The position numbers and the translations under genes were made by a program. From Bacillus sp. F19 (GTDB taxonomy: Bacteria > Bacillota > Bacilli > Bacillales > Bacillaceae), in assembly GCA_023823795.1 (NCBI GenBank), contig CP085710.1, positions 4,924,001 through 4,988,000 of the forward strand: a stretch of 64,000 bases of DNA, written 5' to 3'. Of this stretch, positions 10,377 through 19,752 are shown piece by piece. Under the pieces are notes generated by a model. It worked only from the letters and a program-made list of their open reading frames with translations, did not search any database and was not told the origin of the DNA. How positions within the stretch are numbered: the first letter of the stretch is position 1; each line of letters opens with the position of its first letter.

Positions 10377-11558
10377 TTATACTTCTACCATAATTGCGTC
10401 ACCCTGGCCTCCGCCGCTGCAGATTGCCGCAATGCCGATTCCGCCGCCTCGTCTTTTCAGCTCATGAATTAATGTAATAATAATTCGCGCCCCGCTCGCT
10501 CCAATTGGATGCCCGAGAGCAACGGCTCCACCGTTTACATTTACTTTTTCAGGATCGAGCCCCGCCAGCTGATTGCTTGCTAAAGCGACTGCTGAAAATG
10601 CCTCATTTATTTCAAACAAATCAATTTCTTCAAGCTTCTTCCCCGTTTTATTCAGAAGCTCAAGAATGACAAGTCCTGGTGTTTTCGGAAAATCCTTTGC
10701 TTCAAGCGCAATGGATGTATGGCCGATTATCGTCGCAATCGGCTGCTTCCCTTCTTGCTTTGCACGTTCTTCGCTCATCAGTACAAGAGCTCCCGCGCCG
10801 TCATTGACCCCCGGTGCATTTCCTGCTGTAATGGTGCCGGCTTGATTAAAAACTGGTTTTAACTTAGACAATCTTTCAATCGATGTATCTTTTCTCGGTG
10901 CTTCATCGTGCTCTATTTTAAGGGGATCGCCTTTTCGCTGCGGAATCTCTACACTCACGATTTCTTCGCTAAGTTTCCCTGATTCGATCGCTGCAACTGT
11001 CAGCTTATGGCTTCTTAGTGCCCACTCATCCTGTGCTTCTCTTGTAATTTCCAAGTCTGATGCTGTTTCATTTCCGTACGTGCCCATGTGAACCCCTGTA
11101 AAGCTGCACGTAAGACCATCATGGACCATTAAATCCTGAATCTTGGCATCTCCCATGCGCAGGCCCCATCTTGCTTTAGGCATGATGTACGGAGCATTGC
11201 TCATAGATTCCATCCCGCCCGCTACAATGACCTCCTCATCTCCGGCACGGATGATTTGATCAGCAAGCGTGACGCTTCTCATTCCTGATGCACATACTTT
11301 GTTGATCGTTTCTGTTTTTACGTTCCAGGGAATGTCTGCATGTCTTGCAGCCTGACGGGAAGGAATTTGCCCCTGACCGCCTTGCAGAACAGACCCCATA
11401 ATGACTTCATCCACCTCTTCCGCGTTTACATTTGCACGCTTTAAGGCTTCTTTAATGGCAATTCCTCCAAGCTCTGAGGCCGTAAGGGAACTGAGGCCGC
11501 CTCCAAATTTTCCAAAAGGTGTTCTAACACCGCTTACGATCACTGTTCGATTCATCAT
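10377..11558 (-). CDS. mmgA: Acetyl-CoA C-acetyltransferase (thiolase)
   Basis: This 393-residue thiolase cleaves acetoacetyl-CoA with CoA, the last step of beta-oxidation, or runs in reverse. The nucleophilic Cys is in [11 protein letters not shown] near residue 89, the histidine motif is [19 protein letters not shown], and the second Cys is in [12 protein letters not shown] near the C-terminus. Two consecutive ATG codons are possible starts, with GAGGGGA upstream. It is the first gene of the operon mmgA-mmgB-acdA-acd-tetR-icmF. A cre site and an operator-like dyad lie directly upstream, as expected for fatty-acid genes repressed by glucose. Confidence 0.94.
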   Translation of the reverse strand: MMNRTVIVSGVRTPFGKFGGGLSSLTASELGGIAIKEALKRANVNAEEVDEVIMGSVLQGGQGQIPSRQAARHADIPWNVKTETINKVCASGMRSVTLADQIIRAGDEEVIVAGGMESMSNAPYIMPKARWGLRMGDAKIQDLMVHDGLTCSFTGVHMGTYGNETASDLEITREAQDEWALRSHKLTVAAIESGKLSEEIVSVEIPQRKGDPLKIEHDEAPRKDTSIERLSKLKPVFNQAGTITAGNAPGVNDGAGALVLMSEERAKQEGKQPIATIIGHTSIALEAKDFPKTPGLVILELLNKTGKKLEEIDLFEINEAFSAVALASNQLAGLDPEKVNVNGGAVALGHPIGASGARIIITLIHELKRRGGGIGIAAICSGGGQGDAIMVEV

Positions 11559-11584
11559 TCTTCATCCCCTCAATTTAATTTATA

Positions 11585-11598
11585 AGAAAACGTTTCCA
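11585..11598 (-). promoter_or_regulatory. CcpA cre site upstream of mmgA
   Basis: Minus-strand TGGAAACGTTTTCT fits the catabolite-responsive element pattern TGnAAnCGnnnnC with a central CG. It is 27-40 bp upstream of the mmgA start. The B. subtilis mmg operon is known to be repressed by CcpA. Confidence 0.65.
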
Positions 11599-11608
11599 AA
11601 ATTCCGAT

Positions 11609-11622
11609 TGAACGCTCGCTCA
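11609..11622. promoter_or_regulatory. FadR-like operator upstream of the mmgA operon
   Basis: Minus-strand TGAGCGAGCGTTCA is an imperfect dyad. It shares TGARYGAGCRTTCA with TGAATGAGCATTCA in the fadF promoter (13931-13944). B. subtilis FadR binds TGAATGA-type dyads. The regulator could be the TetR protein encoded at 6503. Confidence 0.55.
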
Positions 11623-11711
11623 GGTTACTCCCAGGGAAGAAGGTGAAACGGAATCGCTCCACCTTCCTATATATCTATCTCTGTCATTCTCCATTTATGC
11701 TGAAATTCCTT

Positions 11712-13823
11712 TTAAGCAACGCTCTCTTTTTTCTCGCCGAGAACCGCTTTTTCAAGAAGCTCTGCTACGTCATACGTGCTGACTGTTTCTTCAACCTCTT
11801 TTGCCTTCGTTCCGTCGCTCAGCATCGTTAAGCAATATGGACAGCCTGAGCTGATAACGGTCGGGTTCACTTCTAGCGCCTGATTTGTTCTTGCCACATT
11901 TACACGTGAACCGGCATCTTCTTCCATCCACATAAGTCCGCCGCCTGCTCCGCAGCACATTCCCGTTTCACGGTTGCGGGTCATTTCAACAAGCTTTACA
12001 CCCGGTATGGACTTCAGAATTTCGCGAGGCGGCTCATATACTTCGTTGTAGCGTCCCAAGTAGCAGGAATCATGGAAGGTAATCGTCTCATTCACTTCAA
12101 ATTCAGGAACAAGTCTTCCTTCTTCTACAAGCTTGGCTAGAAGCTCTGTATGGTGGTACACTTCTGCCTCGAGTCCAAAATCAGGATACTCATTTTTGAA
12201 AATGTTGTACGCATGCGGATCGATGGTGACGATTTTCTTGATCTCATTCTTCTGGAATTCATCAATATTTTTCGTCGCAAGCTCCTGGAATAAAAATTCG
12301 TTTCCAAGGCGGCGAGGCGTGTCTCCTGAGTTCTTTTCCTTGTTACCAAGTATCGCGAACTTCACTCCAGCTTCATTTAAAAGCTTCGCAAAAGATAATG
12401 CGATTTTCTGGCTGCGGTTATCGTAAGATCCCATGGATCCAACCCAAAACAGGTACTCAAACTCTTCGCCTGCTTTACTCATTTCTTTTACCGTTGGAAC
12501 ATGAACGTCGTCGCGCACCTCGCGCCAATCTTCACGCTCTTTTCGGTTAAGGCCCCATGGATTGCCCTGGCGTTCGATGTTTGTCATCGCGCGCTGAGCA
12601 TCCGGATCCATTTTTCCTTCTGTCAAGACTAGATAACGGCGCATATCAATGATTTTGTCTACATGCTCGTTCATAACAGGACACTGATCTTCACAGTTGC
12701 GGCATGTTGTACAAGCCCAGATTTCTTCTTCTGTGATGATTTCGCCAATCAGGCTTGGGTTATACTCAAGCGTCGCTGCTGCTTCCTGAGAACCCTGTCC
12801 TGATGCCATGGCTGCAAGCTGATTGCCCTTAGTGCCGGCAAAAGCGTACGCTGGCACCCATGGTGACATTGACGTTACTGCTGCCCCTTTTTCCGTTAAG
12901 TGATCACGCAGTCTTAAAATTAAATCCATCGGAGAAAGCATTTTGCCTGTTCCCGTTGCAGGACACATATTTGTACAGCGTCCGCATTCAACACACGCAT
13001 ATAAATCAATCAGCTGTGTCTGCTTGAAATCTTCAATTTTCCCAACACCGAATGTTTCCTGTGATTCATCCTCAAAATCAATCTTCTCAAGCTTTCCAGG
13101 GTTTGAAAGACGGCCGAAGTAAACATTCGCCGGACCCGCAAGCAAGTGAGCATGCTTTGATTGAGGCACATAAACTAAGAACGTTAAAAGAATCAGCAAA
13201 TGCACCCACCATGAAATGTAGAAGATAACAGCAGCACCCGTTTCGCCGACAAAGCTCAGCAAATAGGCAAAGCTTGAAGCAATTGGTTCTGTCCATGTTA
13301 ATTCATGATTGTGCCAGATCAGGTTCATTCCGTTTCCAAGCAGAACGGACAGCATTAAGCCGCCGATAAAGATTAAAACAAGACCTGCTTTAAAGTTTTT
13401 CTTTAACCGCACAAGCCTCTCAATGTACCTGCGGTAAAAAGCCCATACTACCGCAACCAGGATCATCAAAGTGACAATTTCCTGAAAGAAAGTGAAGCCT
13501 GGATAAAGCGGTCCAAGCGGAAGATGCTTGTCTGGCAGTAAGCCTTTAATAATAAAATCAAGCGCTCCAAATTGTACTAGAATAAACCCGTAAAAGAACA
13601 TCACATGCATGATGCCGCTTTTTTTATCCTTAAGGAGCTTCTTTTGACCGAAAACATTGATCATAATGTTCTTCAGTCTTTCATTTAACTGCTGATCAAA
13701 CTCTGTTTTCTTACCGAGCTTGATGTATGCCATTCTTGAACGGATTAAGTAAATAAATAAACTCGCTCCGTAAGCGGTTACAAGTATGAATGCAGCAAAA
13801 TTGATCCATAACAGTGCTTCCAA
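11712..13823 (-). CDS. fadF: FadF iron-sulfur oxidoreductase
   Basis: This 703-residue membrane protein starts at a TTG (13821-13823) with GGGGGAG five bases upstream; an in-frame ATG 12 codons earlier lacks this. An N-terminal respiratory gamma-type membrane domain with several helices (about residues 1-250) is followed by two ferredoxin-like clusters, CVECGRCTNMCP near residue 280 and CTTCRNCEDQCP near residue 370. Cysteine-rich CCG-type motifs follow (SCYLGRYNE, CCGAGGG, SSGCPYC). It resembles B. subtilis FadF (YwjF), thought to pass electrons from acyl-CoA dehydrogenases or ETF to the menaquinone pool. Its own promoter at 13921-13949 contains the FadR-like site. Confidence 0.92.
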   Translation of the reverse strand: MEALLWINFAAFILVTAYGASLFIYLIRSRMAYIKLGKKTEFDQQLNERLKNIMINVFGQKKLLKDKKSGIMHVMFFYGFILVQFGALDFIIKGLLPDKHLPLGPLYPGFTFFQEIVTLMILVAVVWAFYRRYIERLVRLKKNFKAGLVLIFIGGLMLSVLLGNGMNLIWHNHELTWTEPIASSFAYLLSFVGETGAAVIFYISWWVHLLILLTFLVYVPQSKHAHLLAGPANVYFGRLSNPGKLEKIDFEDESQETFGVGKIEDFKQTQLIDLYACVECGRCTNMCPATGTGKMLSPMDLILRLRDHLTEKGAAVTSMSPWVPAYAFAGTKGNQLAAMASGQGSQEAAATLEYNPSLIGEIITEEEIWACTTCRNCEDQCPVMNEHVDKIIDMRRYLVLTEGKMDPDAQRAMTNIERQGNPWGLNRKEREDWREVRDDVHVPTVKEMSKAGEEFEYLFWVGSMGSYDNRSQKIALSFAKLLNEAGVKFAILGNKEKNSGDTPRRLGNEFLFQELATKNIDEFQKNEIKKIVTIDPHAYNIFKNEYPDFGLEAEVYHHTELLAKLVEEGRLVPEFEVNETITFHDSCYLGRYNEVYEPPREILKSIPGVKLVEMTRNRETGMCCGAGGGLMWMEEDAGSRVNVARTNQALEVNPTVISSGCPYCLTMLSDGTKAKEVEETVSTYDVAELLEKAVLGEKKESVA

Positions 13824-13920
13824 TTTGTCTCCCCCATTTCTGTGCTGAAATACTCCCATTGCCCCATCATTCTAAAAAATTAAAATCCATGTAATTTTCT
13901 GAATCTTACCCTATATTTAC

Positions 13921-13949
13921 ATGATAATAATGAATGAGCATTCAGTCAA
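13921..13949 (-). promoter_or_regulatory. fadF promoter with operator in the spacer
   Basis: Minus-strand TTGACT (13944-13949) and TATCAT (13921-13926) are spaced by 17 bp. The palindrome TGAATGAGCATTCA (13931-13944) fills most of the spacer, the classical arrangement for repression by a TetR-type protein. Confidence 0.65.
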
Positions 13950-14027
13950 TGGTTTTATGCTGATAATTTTTCAGCCAGACGTAAAACATAATAGGTAGAT
14001 GATCTAAATCGATAAGGAGGGCTTACG

Positions 14028-15224
14028 TTGAACGGCATGTTACTAATAGGATTAATCGCATTGATATTTGTTGTTTGGCTGAGGCTCGACTATTACTTGG
14101 GAAGAAAAAAGCATCTTCAGAATGAAATGAAGTATCCGCTGAGAAAAAGTGATATTGAACTATTTATTGTGGGTGAACGCTTTTATAAAAGATTGTTTGA
14201 GGACATTGAAAATAGCACTCATTCGATCCATGTGTTATTTTATATTGTAAAAAATGACCCTGACAGCGACGAATTTCTTGCCCTTCTCATAAAAAAAGCA
14301 GAACAGGGCATTCAGGTCAGACTCCTTCTGGACTATGTTGGAAGCAAATCACTTAAAAAAGAGAAAATTGAAGAGTTAAAAAAGAGCGGAGTTTCGTTTT
14401 CGTATACACATAACCCTGCTCCTCCTTTCTTTTTTTATACTCTTCAAGCACGCAATCACCGTAAGATTACTGTTATTGACGGAAAAATCGGTTACTCTGG
14501 AGGATTCAATATTGGAAAAGAGTATTTAGGAAAGGACCCGAAGCTTGGATTTTGGCGGGATTATCATCTGCGCATAACAAGTGAAGGTGTGCAGGATCTC
14601 CAAACACAATTTTTACGTGATTGGCATGAAGCGACAGGTGAAGACCTTAAGACTGTTCAAGCTTACTTTCCTCCCCTCTCACAAGGGACGCTTGAACATC
14701 AATTCCTTTCTACCTACGGTCAAAGTTTAGAAGGTCATTTCTTATCATTCATCAAGCAGGCACAAAAAGAGCTAATAATTTGCACGCCTTATTTTATTCC
14801 GGGCAAACAAATACAGGATGAACTGATAAAAGCAAGGAGGCGCGGAGTAGATATAAAAGTGCTTGTTCCTATGAAGGCGGACCATCCTTTTGTCAAAGAG
14901 GCTTCCTTTCCTTACTTTGGCCCCCTGATTCTTTCGGGCTGTGAGATTTATCAATATTATTATGGTTTTTATCATGCAAAAGTCATTGTTGTAGATGATA
15001 AGCTATGCGATATTGGAACAGCTAATTTTGATAAGCGAAGTCTTTATTTAAATGATGAGATGAATTGTCTTATTTATGATAAGGATTTTATTAAATATGT
15101 GAAGGCTACGGTGAACGATGATATTAGAGGCTCTGTGCAGCTGACCTATGACAAATTTACTCAAAGACCTATTTCACAAAGAGGATTGGAAGCAGTTGCC
15201 ACCATGATTGCTCATTTTTTATAG
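14028..15224 (+). CDS. clsB: Cardiolipin synthase (phospholipase D type, YwjE/ClsB)
   Basis: This 398-residue protein starts at a TTG with AAGGAGG at ideal distance. An N-terminal membrane segment (about residues 2-18) anchors it. Two PLD catalytic motifs are seen: NHRKITVIDGKIGYSGGFN near residue 142 and YHAKVIVVDDKLCDIGTANFD near residue 319. It condenses phosphatidylglycerol into cardiolipin, or acts as a related transphosphatidylase. It is divergent from fadF, matching B. subtilis ywjF-ywjE order, and is followed by the broken uvsE (ywjD) as in that order. Confidence 0.9.
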   Translation: MNGMLLIGLIALIFVVWLRLDYYLGRKKHLQNEMKYPLRKSDIELFIVGERFYKRLFEDIENSTHSIHVLFYIVKNDPDSDEFLALLIKKAEQGIQVRLLLDYVGSKSLKKEKIEELKKSGVSFSYTHNPAPPFFFYTLQARNHRKITVIDGKIGYSGGFNIGKEYLGKDPKLGFWRDYHLRITSEGVQDLQTQFLRDWHEATGEDLKTVQAYFPPLSQGTLEHQFLSTYGQSLEGHFLSFIKQAQKELIICTPYFIPGKQIQDELIKARRRGVDIKVLVPMKADHPFVKEASFPYFGPLILSGCEIYQYYYGFYHAKVIVVDDKLCDIGTANFDKRSLYLNDEMNCLIYDKDFIKYVKATVNDDIRGSVQLTYDKFTQRPISQRGLEAVATMIAHFL

Positions 15225-15237
15225 GCATTTGGGAGCG

Positions 15238-15550
15238 TTGATTCGGATATGTATCAAGTGCATTAGACTTGCGGGACTGCTCTCCTTCAAAATCACTTAC
15301 GTTTGCCCGCTATTCCAGGCTTGATGAAGAGTCTGGAATAGAAGCGCTCCATTCGGTTACAAAGCAGAATTTGGAGCATACTCAGCGGATGATTCATTAC
15401 AATATCGCACATCAAATCGAACTTTACCGTTTCTCATCATCTCTGGTTCCGCTTGCCACTCATCCAGATGTGAAATGGGATTTTCTCACTACTTTCCGGG
15501 ACAATTTAAAAGAAATCGGGGACCTTGTACGAAAAAACAGCTTTAGAACA
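15238..15550 (+). pseudogene. uvsE: UV-damage endonuclease UvsE, frameshifted and truncated
   Basis: The intact reading segment gives FGYVSSALDLRDCSPSKS, then LTFARYSR, QNLEHTQRMIHYNI and LYRFSSSLVPLATHPDVKWDF, which match the first ~100 residues of UvsE (YwjD). A TTG start at 15238 with GGGAG upstream encodes L-I-R and then needs a shift to reach the FGYVSS frame. A 5 bp loss from a TTCGG direct repeat would explain this. Homology stops at the RT codons (15545-15550), where the repeat array begins, so about two thirds of the enzyme is missing. UvsE nicks DNA 5' to UV photoproducts. This copy cannot work. Confidence 0.85.
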
Positions 15551-16516
15551 AAAAATTCCTATTTCTAACTGCATTTGGCCATTTTATCGTTGATGCAGCT
15601 ACTTTATAAAAGAAATTCAGCTGCATTGGGTTTTAGACCTGGTCCCAAAGCACCCAACTCGCAGAAATCGCCATTCAATTCGCGAAAAAGGGCATCCAAT
15701 TCGAAAACATAGATTTGAAACGAAAAAACAATATTAAAATGCCTATTTCTAACTGCAGTTGACCATTTTATCGTTGATTCAGCTATCTTTAAAAAAATTT
15801 AACTACATTGGGTTTCAGACCCGGTTCCAAAGCACCCAACTCGCAGAAAACGTCATTCAATTAGCAAAAACCCTTCTCCAATTCACAGGAATCAGGGTTC
15901 AACTCGCAAAAAAGGACATCCAATTCGCAAACTTCGATTTCAAACGAAAAAACTACATAAAAATGCCTATTTCTAACTGCAGTTGGCCATTTTATCGTTG
16001 ATTCAGCTATCTTTATAAAAAAAATTTAACTGCATTGGGTTTCAGACCCGATTCCAAAGCACCCAACTCACTGGAAACGCCATTCAATTAGCAAAAACCC
16101 TTCTCCAATTCACAGGAATCAGGGTTCAACTCGCAAAAAAGGACATCCAATTCGTAAACTTCGATTTCAAACGAAAAAACTACATAAAATGCCTTTTTTC
16201 TAGATGCCGTTGGCTATTTATCGTTGATGCAGATAACTTTATAAAAGACATTCAGCTGCATTGGGTTTCAGACCCGGTTCCAAAGCACCCAACTCGCAGA
16301 AAACGTCATTCAATTAGCAAAAACCCTTCTCCAATTCACAGGAATCTCGATTCAACTCGCAAAAAAGGACATCCAATTCGCAAACTTCGATTTCAAACGA
16401 AAAAACTACATAAAAATGCCTATTTCTAACTGCAGTTGGCCATTTTATCTTGATTCAGCTAAAAAAAATTTAACTGCATTGGGTTTCAGACCCGATTCCA
16501 AAGCATCCAACTCGCA
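15551..16516. repeat. Nested tandem repeat array (about 4.5 units of 184-227 bp)
   Basis: Units start at the motif CCTATTTCTAACTGC or its variants at 15558, 15742, 15966, 16192 and 16419; the last is partial. Inside each unit a 21 bp sub-repeat beginning CAAYTCGC recurs: three times in unit 1 (15655, 15676, 15697) and five times in each of units 2-4. The 40 bp length difference of unit 1 is thus explained by loss or gain of two sub-repeats. A constant block near CATTGGGTTTCAGACC separates the sub-repeat clusters. Short open frames here are by-products. Confidence 0.92.
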
Positions 16517-16536
16517 CACCTATCTTCTTCTGTGAA

Positions 16537-16563
16537 CAAAAAAAGAACGGCCATTGGCCGTTC
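16537..16563 (-). terminator. Intrinsic terminator of argS
   Basis: GAACGGCC-ATT-GGCCGTTC (16545-16563) is followed on the minus strand by eight T. It lies 8 bp after the argS stop codon. Confidence 0.9.
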
Positions 16564-16571
16564 CCACAAAA

Positions 16572-18242
16572 TTACATTTTTTCTGGTGCAGATACACCGA
16601 TTAGCGACAGTGAATTTTTTAGCGTAATTTGCGTTGCTCTCATTAGAGCCAAGCGCGCTTTACTTTTCTCTTCATTTTCTGGATCAAGTACTTTTTCTGC
16701 ATTATAGAAGCTGTGCAGAGCAGATGCCACATCATACACGTAATTTGTGATGCGATGCGGAATGCGTTTTGTTGCTGCTTCTGCCACTGCCTGCGGGAAT
16801 TCTCCGAGTTTTTTCAGCAGTTCGATTTCTTTTTCAGATGAAATATCTGTGAAATTCAAAACAACGTCATAAGATAATCCTAGTTCTGCTCCTTGACGCA
16901 GCATGCTTTCAATCCGTGCATGTGCATACTGTGCATAGAATACTGGATTTTCATTGGATTGTGATGCAGCGAGATCCATATCAAAGTCCATGTGTGTGTC
17001 TGCGCTTCTCATTGCGAAGAAATAACGAACAGCGTCAAGACCTACTTCTTCCATCAGGTCACGCATTGTAACAGCTTTGCCTGTACGTTTGCTCATTTTC
17101 ATTTTCTCGCCGTTTTTGTAAAGATGAACAAGCTGAATAATTTCAACCCCAAGAGTATCCTTTTCATAGCCAAGGGCCTCAATAGCGGCCTTCATGCGCG
17201 GGATGTATCCGTGATGATCTGCGCCCCAAATGTTAATCAGCTTCGTAAATCCGCGGTCAAGCTTGTCTTTGTGGTAAGCGATATCCGGCGTTAAATACGT
17301 GTAAGAACCGTCATTTTTAATTAATACACGGTCTTTGTCATCTCCGAATACAGTTGAACGGAACCATGTTGCGCCATCTTCTTCAAAAATGTGGCCTTTT
17401 TCACGGAGTACTTGAAGAGCCTGATCAATTTTTCCGTTATGGTAAAGTGAGGTTTCTGAATACCACACATCAAATGGTACACGGAATTCTTCCAGGTCCC
17501 TTTTCAATTTATCCATCTCGAATTTCAAGCCGTATTCACGGAAAAATCCAAGACGCTCTTCTTTGCTTTCATTTGCAAAACGATCGCCGAATTCATCAGC
17601 AAGCTTCTTGCCGATTTCGATGATATCCTGACCATGGTAGCCGTCTTCAGGCATTGCTGCATCTTGTCCGAGAGCCTGCAAATAACGGGCTTCAACTGAA
17701 AGTGCAAGGTTGTTAATCTGGTTTCCTGCATCATTGATGTAGTATTCACGTGAAACATCATAGCCCGCTTTTTCAAGGATATTGCAAAGAGAATCGCCGA
17801 CTGCTGCGCCGCGCGCATGTCCTAAATGCAAAGTTCCAGTCGGATTAGCAGATACAAATTCAACTTGAAGCTTTTCTTTGTTGCCGATATTGACCTCGCC
17901 ATAAGAGTCACCAGCTTCAAGAATAGATGGGATAAGATCTGTTAAATATGAGTTGTTCATATAAAAATTGATAAATCCTGGTCCTGCGATTTCAATTTTT
18001 TCTATAGATGCTTTTCCTTTATCAAAAGAAGCGACAATGTCTTCTGCAATTGCGCGAGGTGCTTTCTTGGCAACGCGTGCAAGCTGCATCGCCATATTTG
18101 TGGAATAGTCTCCATAGGCTTTATCTTTAGGCAGCTCAAGAATAGCATCCGGAATTTGAGTTTCTTCTGCCAGGCCTGCCTTAATTACTGACGCTTTAAT
18201 TTCACCTTTTAACCGTTCTTTTACTTGCTCAACGATGTTCAT
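16572..18242 (-). CDS. argS: Arginyl-tRNA synthetase
   Basis: This 556-residue class I aminoacyl-tRNA synthetase charges tRNA-Arg. The N-terminal additional domain (about residues 1-110) precedes the catalytic HIGH region [20 protein letters not shown] near residue 135. The KMSKS region is [14 protein letters not shown], near residue 380, and the DALR anticodon-binding domain is at the C-terminus. Length matches the B. subtilis enzyme. Its ATG overlaps the ywiB stop by 4 bp, so the two are translationally coupled. A terminator follows. Confidence 0.97.
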   Translation of the reverse strand: MNIVEQVKERLKGEIKASVIKAGLAEETQIPDAILELPKDKAYGDYSTNMAMQLARVAKKAPRAIAEDIVASFDKGKASIEKIEIAGPGFINFYMNNSYLTDLIPSILEAGDSYGEVNIGNKEKLQVEFVSANPTGTLHLGHARGAAVGDSLCNILEKAGYDVSREYYINDAGNQINNLALSVEARYLQALGQDAAMPEDGYHGQDIIEIGKKLADEFGDRFANESKEERLGFFREYGLKFEMDKLKRDLEEFRVPFDVWYSETSLYHNGKIDQALQVLREKGHIFEEDGATWFRSTVFGDDKDRVLIKNDGSYTYLTPDIAYHKDKLDRGFTKLINIWGADHHGYIPRMKAAIEALGYEKDTLGVEIIQLVHLYKNGEKMKMSKRTGKAVTMRDLMEEVGLDAVRYFFAMRSADTHMDFDMDLAASQSNENPVFYAQYAHARIESMLRQGAELGLSYDVVLNFTDISSEKEIELLKKLGEFPQAVAEAATKRIPHRITNYVYDVASALHSFYNAEKVLDPENEEKSKARLALMRATQITLKNSLSLIGVSAPEKM

Positions 18243-18670
18243 CCTTTTTCCTCCCTAAACATGATATGTAAAGTATGTAAATGCGAATCTTTTTCGCCGA
18301 TCTGCAATTCATAATCAACTTTGATGATGCCGTTTGACTTCCCTTCCATCGTGCGGACGGAAATCCCTGTAGTATTGGTTTCAAGCTGGAGCTGTCCGAA
18401 TTGTGTCTGATAATTCGTGATCGTTTCCGTTCCTACAATAAAGCGCTGCTTCATTGAGATGGATCCTGACCTCATAATAAAAACCTCGTCGTCTCTGAAT
18501 TTAACGACGGTTTTTACTTTTCCGTACTCGTGTTCCTCGTGATAGCTTAAATAGGAGGCGTTATTTTTAACATAGTGTTCACCGTTCGTAAAAAGCTCCA
18601 GGTTCTCTGAATCATCACCCTGGCGGATCTCGGTTTTCACGATAATTTGAACTGGTTTACTGACCGTCAT
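18239..18670 (-). CDS. ywiB: DUF1934 beta-barrel protein YwiB
   Basis: This 143-residue protein belongs to the YwiB/DUF1934 family, predicted lipocalin-like beta-barrels of unknown function, conserved upstream of argS. The start [17 protein letters not shown] is preferred over an ATG four codons earlier, because AAAAGGAT would overlap the earlier one. There is no signal peptide or membrane segment. It overlaps argS by 4 bp. Confidence 0.85.
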   Translation of the reverse strand: MTVSKPVQIIVKTEIRQGDDSENLELFTNGEHYVKNNASYLSYHEEHEYGKVKTVVKFRDDEVFIMRSGSISMKQRFIVGTETITNYQTQFGQLQLETNTTGISVRTMEGKSNGIIKVDYELQIGEKDSHLHTLHIMFREEKG

Positions 18671-18821
18671 TATTTGACACATCCTTTTAAAGTATCCGCT
18701 ATTAACTTATCTAGTATAAAGATTTCATGGAAAAAGTTCAATAGGATGTCGGGTCGTATTCATGGTTGACGTTCTGACATTATTTATACGTTCCTAAGCA
18801 AATCTTCCAATATAAGAAAAA

Positions 18822-18843
18822 AGCCCCAGTCACACCTGGAGCT
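18822..18843 (-). terminator. Intrinsic terminator of speB
   Basis: Minus-strand AGCTCCAG and CTGGGGCT pair with one mismatch, followed by a T run. It lies 12 bp after the speB stop. Confidence 0.8.
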
Positions 18844-18854
18844 TCTCCTCAAAT

Positions 18855-19736
18855 TTAAGGACGCTTTTGCACCCAACCTAAAATCATTTCACGAATCAAT
18901 TTGCTTGCTGTATTAGCCGTCTGCTCAGAGTTATCATAGATTGGTGCTACCTCTACAAGATCAGCGCCTACTACGTGGATATCCGACTTTGCAATGGCAT
19001 GGATTGACGCCAGCAATTCTCTTGATGTAATACCGCCAGCGTCTACCGTACCTGTACCGGGTGCGTGAGCCGGATCTAGTACATCAATATCAATTGTTAC
19101 ATAGACAGGGCGTCCTGCAAGCTTTGGCAGCACTTCTTTTAAAGGCTCAAGCACTTCAAACTTAGAGATGTGCATGCCGGCTTCCTTCGCCCATTGGAAT
19201 TCTTCCTTCATACCGGAACGAATACCGAATGAGTAGACGTTTGCTGGTCCAATCAGATTTGCCGCTTTGCGGATTGGCGTTGAGTGAGAAAGAGGCTCTC
19301 CTTCATACTCTTCGCGCAAATCCGTATGTGCATCCATATGGATAATCGCAAGATCTGGGTATTTCTTGTACATCGCTTTGATAACAGGCCATGATACAAG
19401 ATGCTCCCCGCCCATACCGAGCGGGAACTTGTCCTCTGCCAAAACTTTATCAATGAAATCTTCGATCATATCGAGGCTTCGCTGCGGATTTCCGAATGGA
19501 AGCGGAATATCTCCTGCATCAAAATACTTCACTTCTTCAAGCTCGCGGTCTAAATACGCGCTGTATTCCTCAAGACCGATTGAAACCTCGCGGATGCGGG
19601 TTGGACCGAACCTTGAACCCGGGCGGTAGCTGACTGTCCAGTCCATCGGCATTCCGTAAAGAACAGCTTCACTGTCTTCAAATGTTGGATGACTTTTAAT
19701 AAAAACATTGCCTGAATAGGCTTCATCAAAACGCAT
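18855..19736 (-). CDS. speB: Agmatinase
   Basis: This 293-residue manganese ureohydrolase converts agmatine to putrescine and urea. The metal-binding motifs are GGEHLVSWPVI near residue 118, HMDAHTDLREEYEGE near residue 141, and YVTIDIDVLDPAHAPGTGT near residue 218. It lies 16 bp after speE, forming the speE-speB polyamine operon as in B. subtilis, so putrescine made here feeds SpeE. Length is normal. Confidence 0.95.
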   Translation of the reverse strand: MRFDEAYSGNVFIKSHPTFEDSEAVLYGMPMDWTVSYRPGSRFGPTRIREVSIGLEEYSAYLDRELEEVKYFDAGDIPLPFGNPQRSLDMIEDFIDKVLAEDKFPLGMGGEHLVSWPVIKAMYKKYPDLAIIHMDAHTDLREEYEGEPLSHSTPIRKAANLIGPANVYSFGIRSGMKEEFQWAKEAGMHISKFEVLEPLKEVLPKLAGRPVYVTIDIDVLDPAHAPGTGTVDAGGITSRELLASIHAIAKSDIHVVGADLVEVAPIYDNSEQTANTASKLIREMILGWVQKRP

Positions 19737-19752
19737 TCGTGTTCCCTCCCAA

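Noticed and set aside
11634-11667. Terminator after fadF
   Set aside because: GGAAGAAGGTG/CACCTTCC can pair but there is no T run in the needed direction.
15269-15568. 99-residue orphan protein
   Set aside because: It is the N-terminal part of UvsE without a proper start; the end is repeat sequence.
15759-16001. 80-codon open frame in the tandem array
   Set aside because: It lies inside the repeats and similar frames recur with the units; no ribosome site.
15551-16516. CRISPR array
   Set aside because: Repeats are joined head to tail with no unique spacers and no cas genes nearby.
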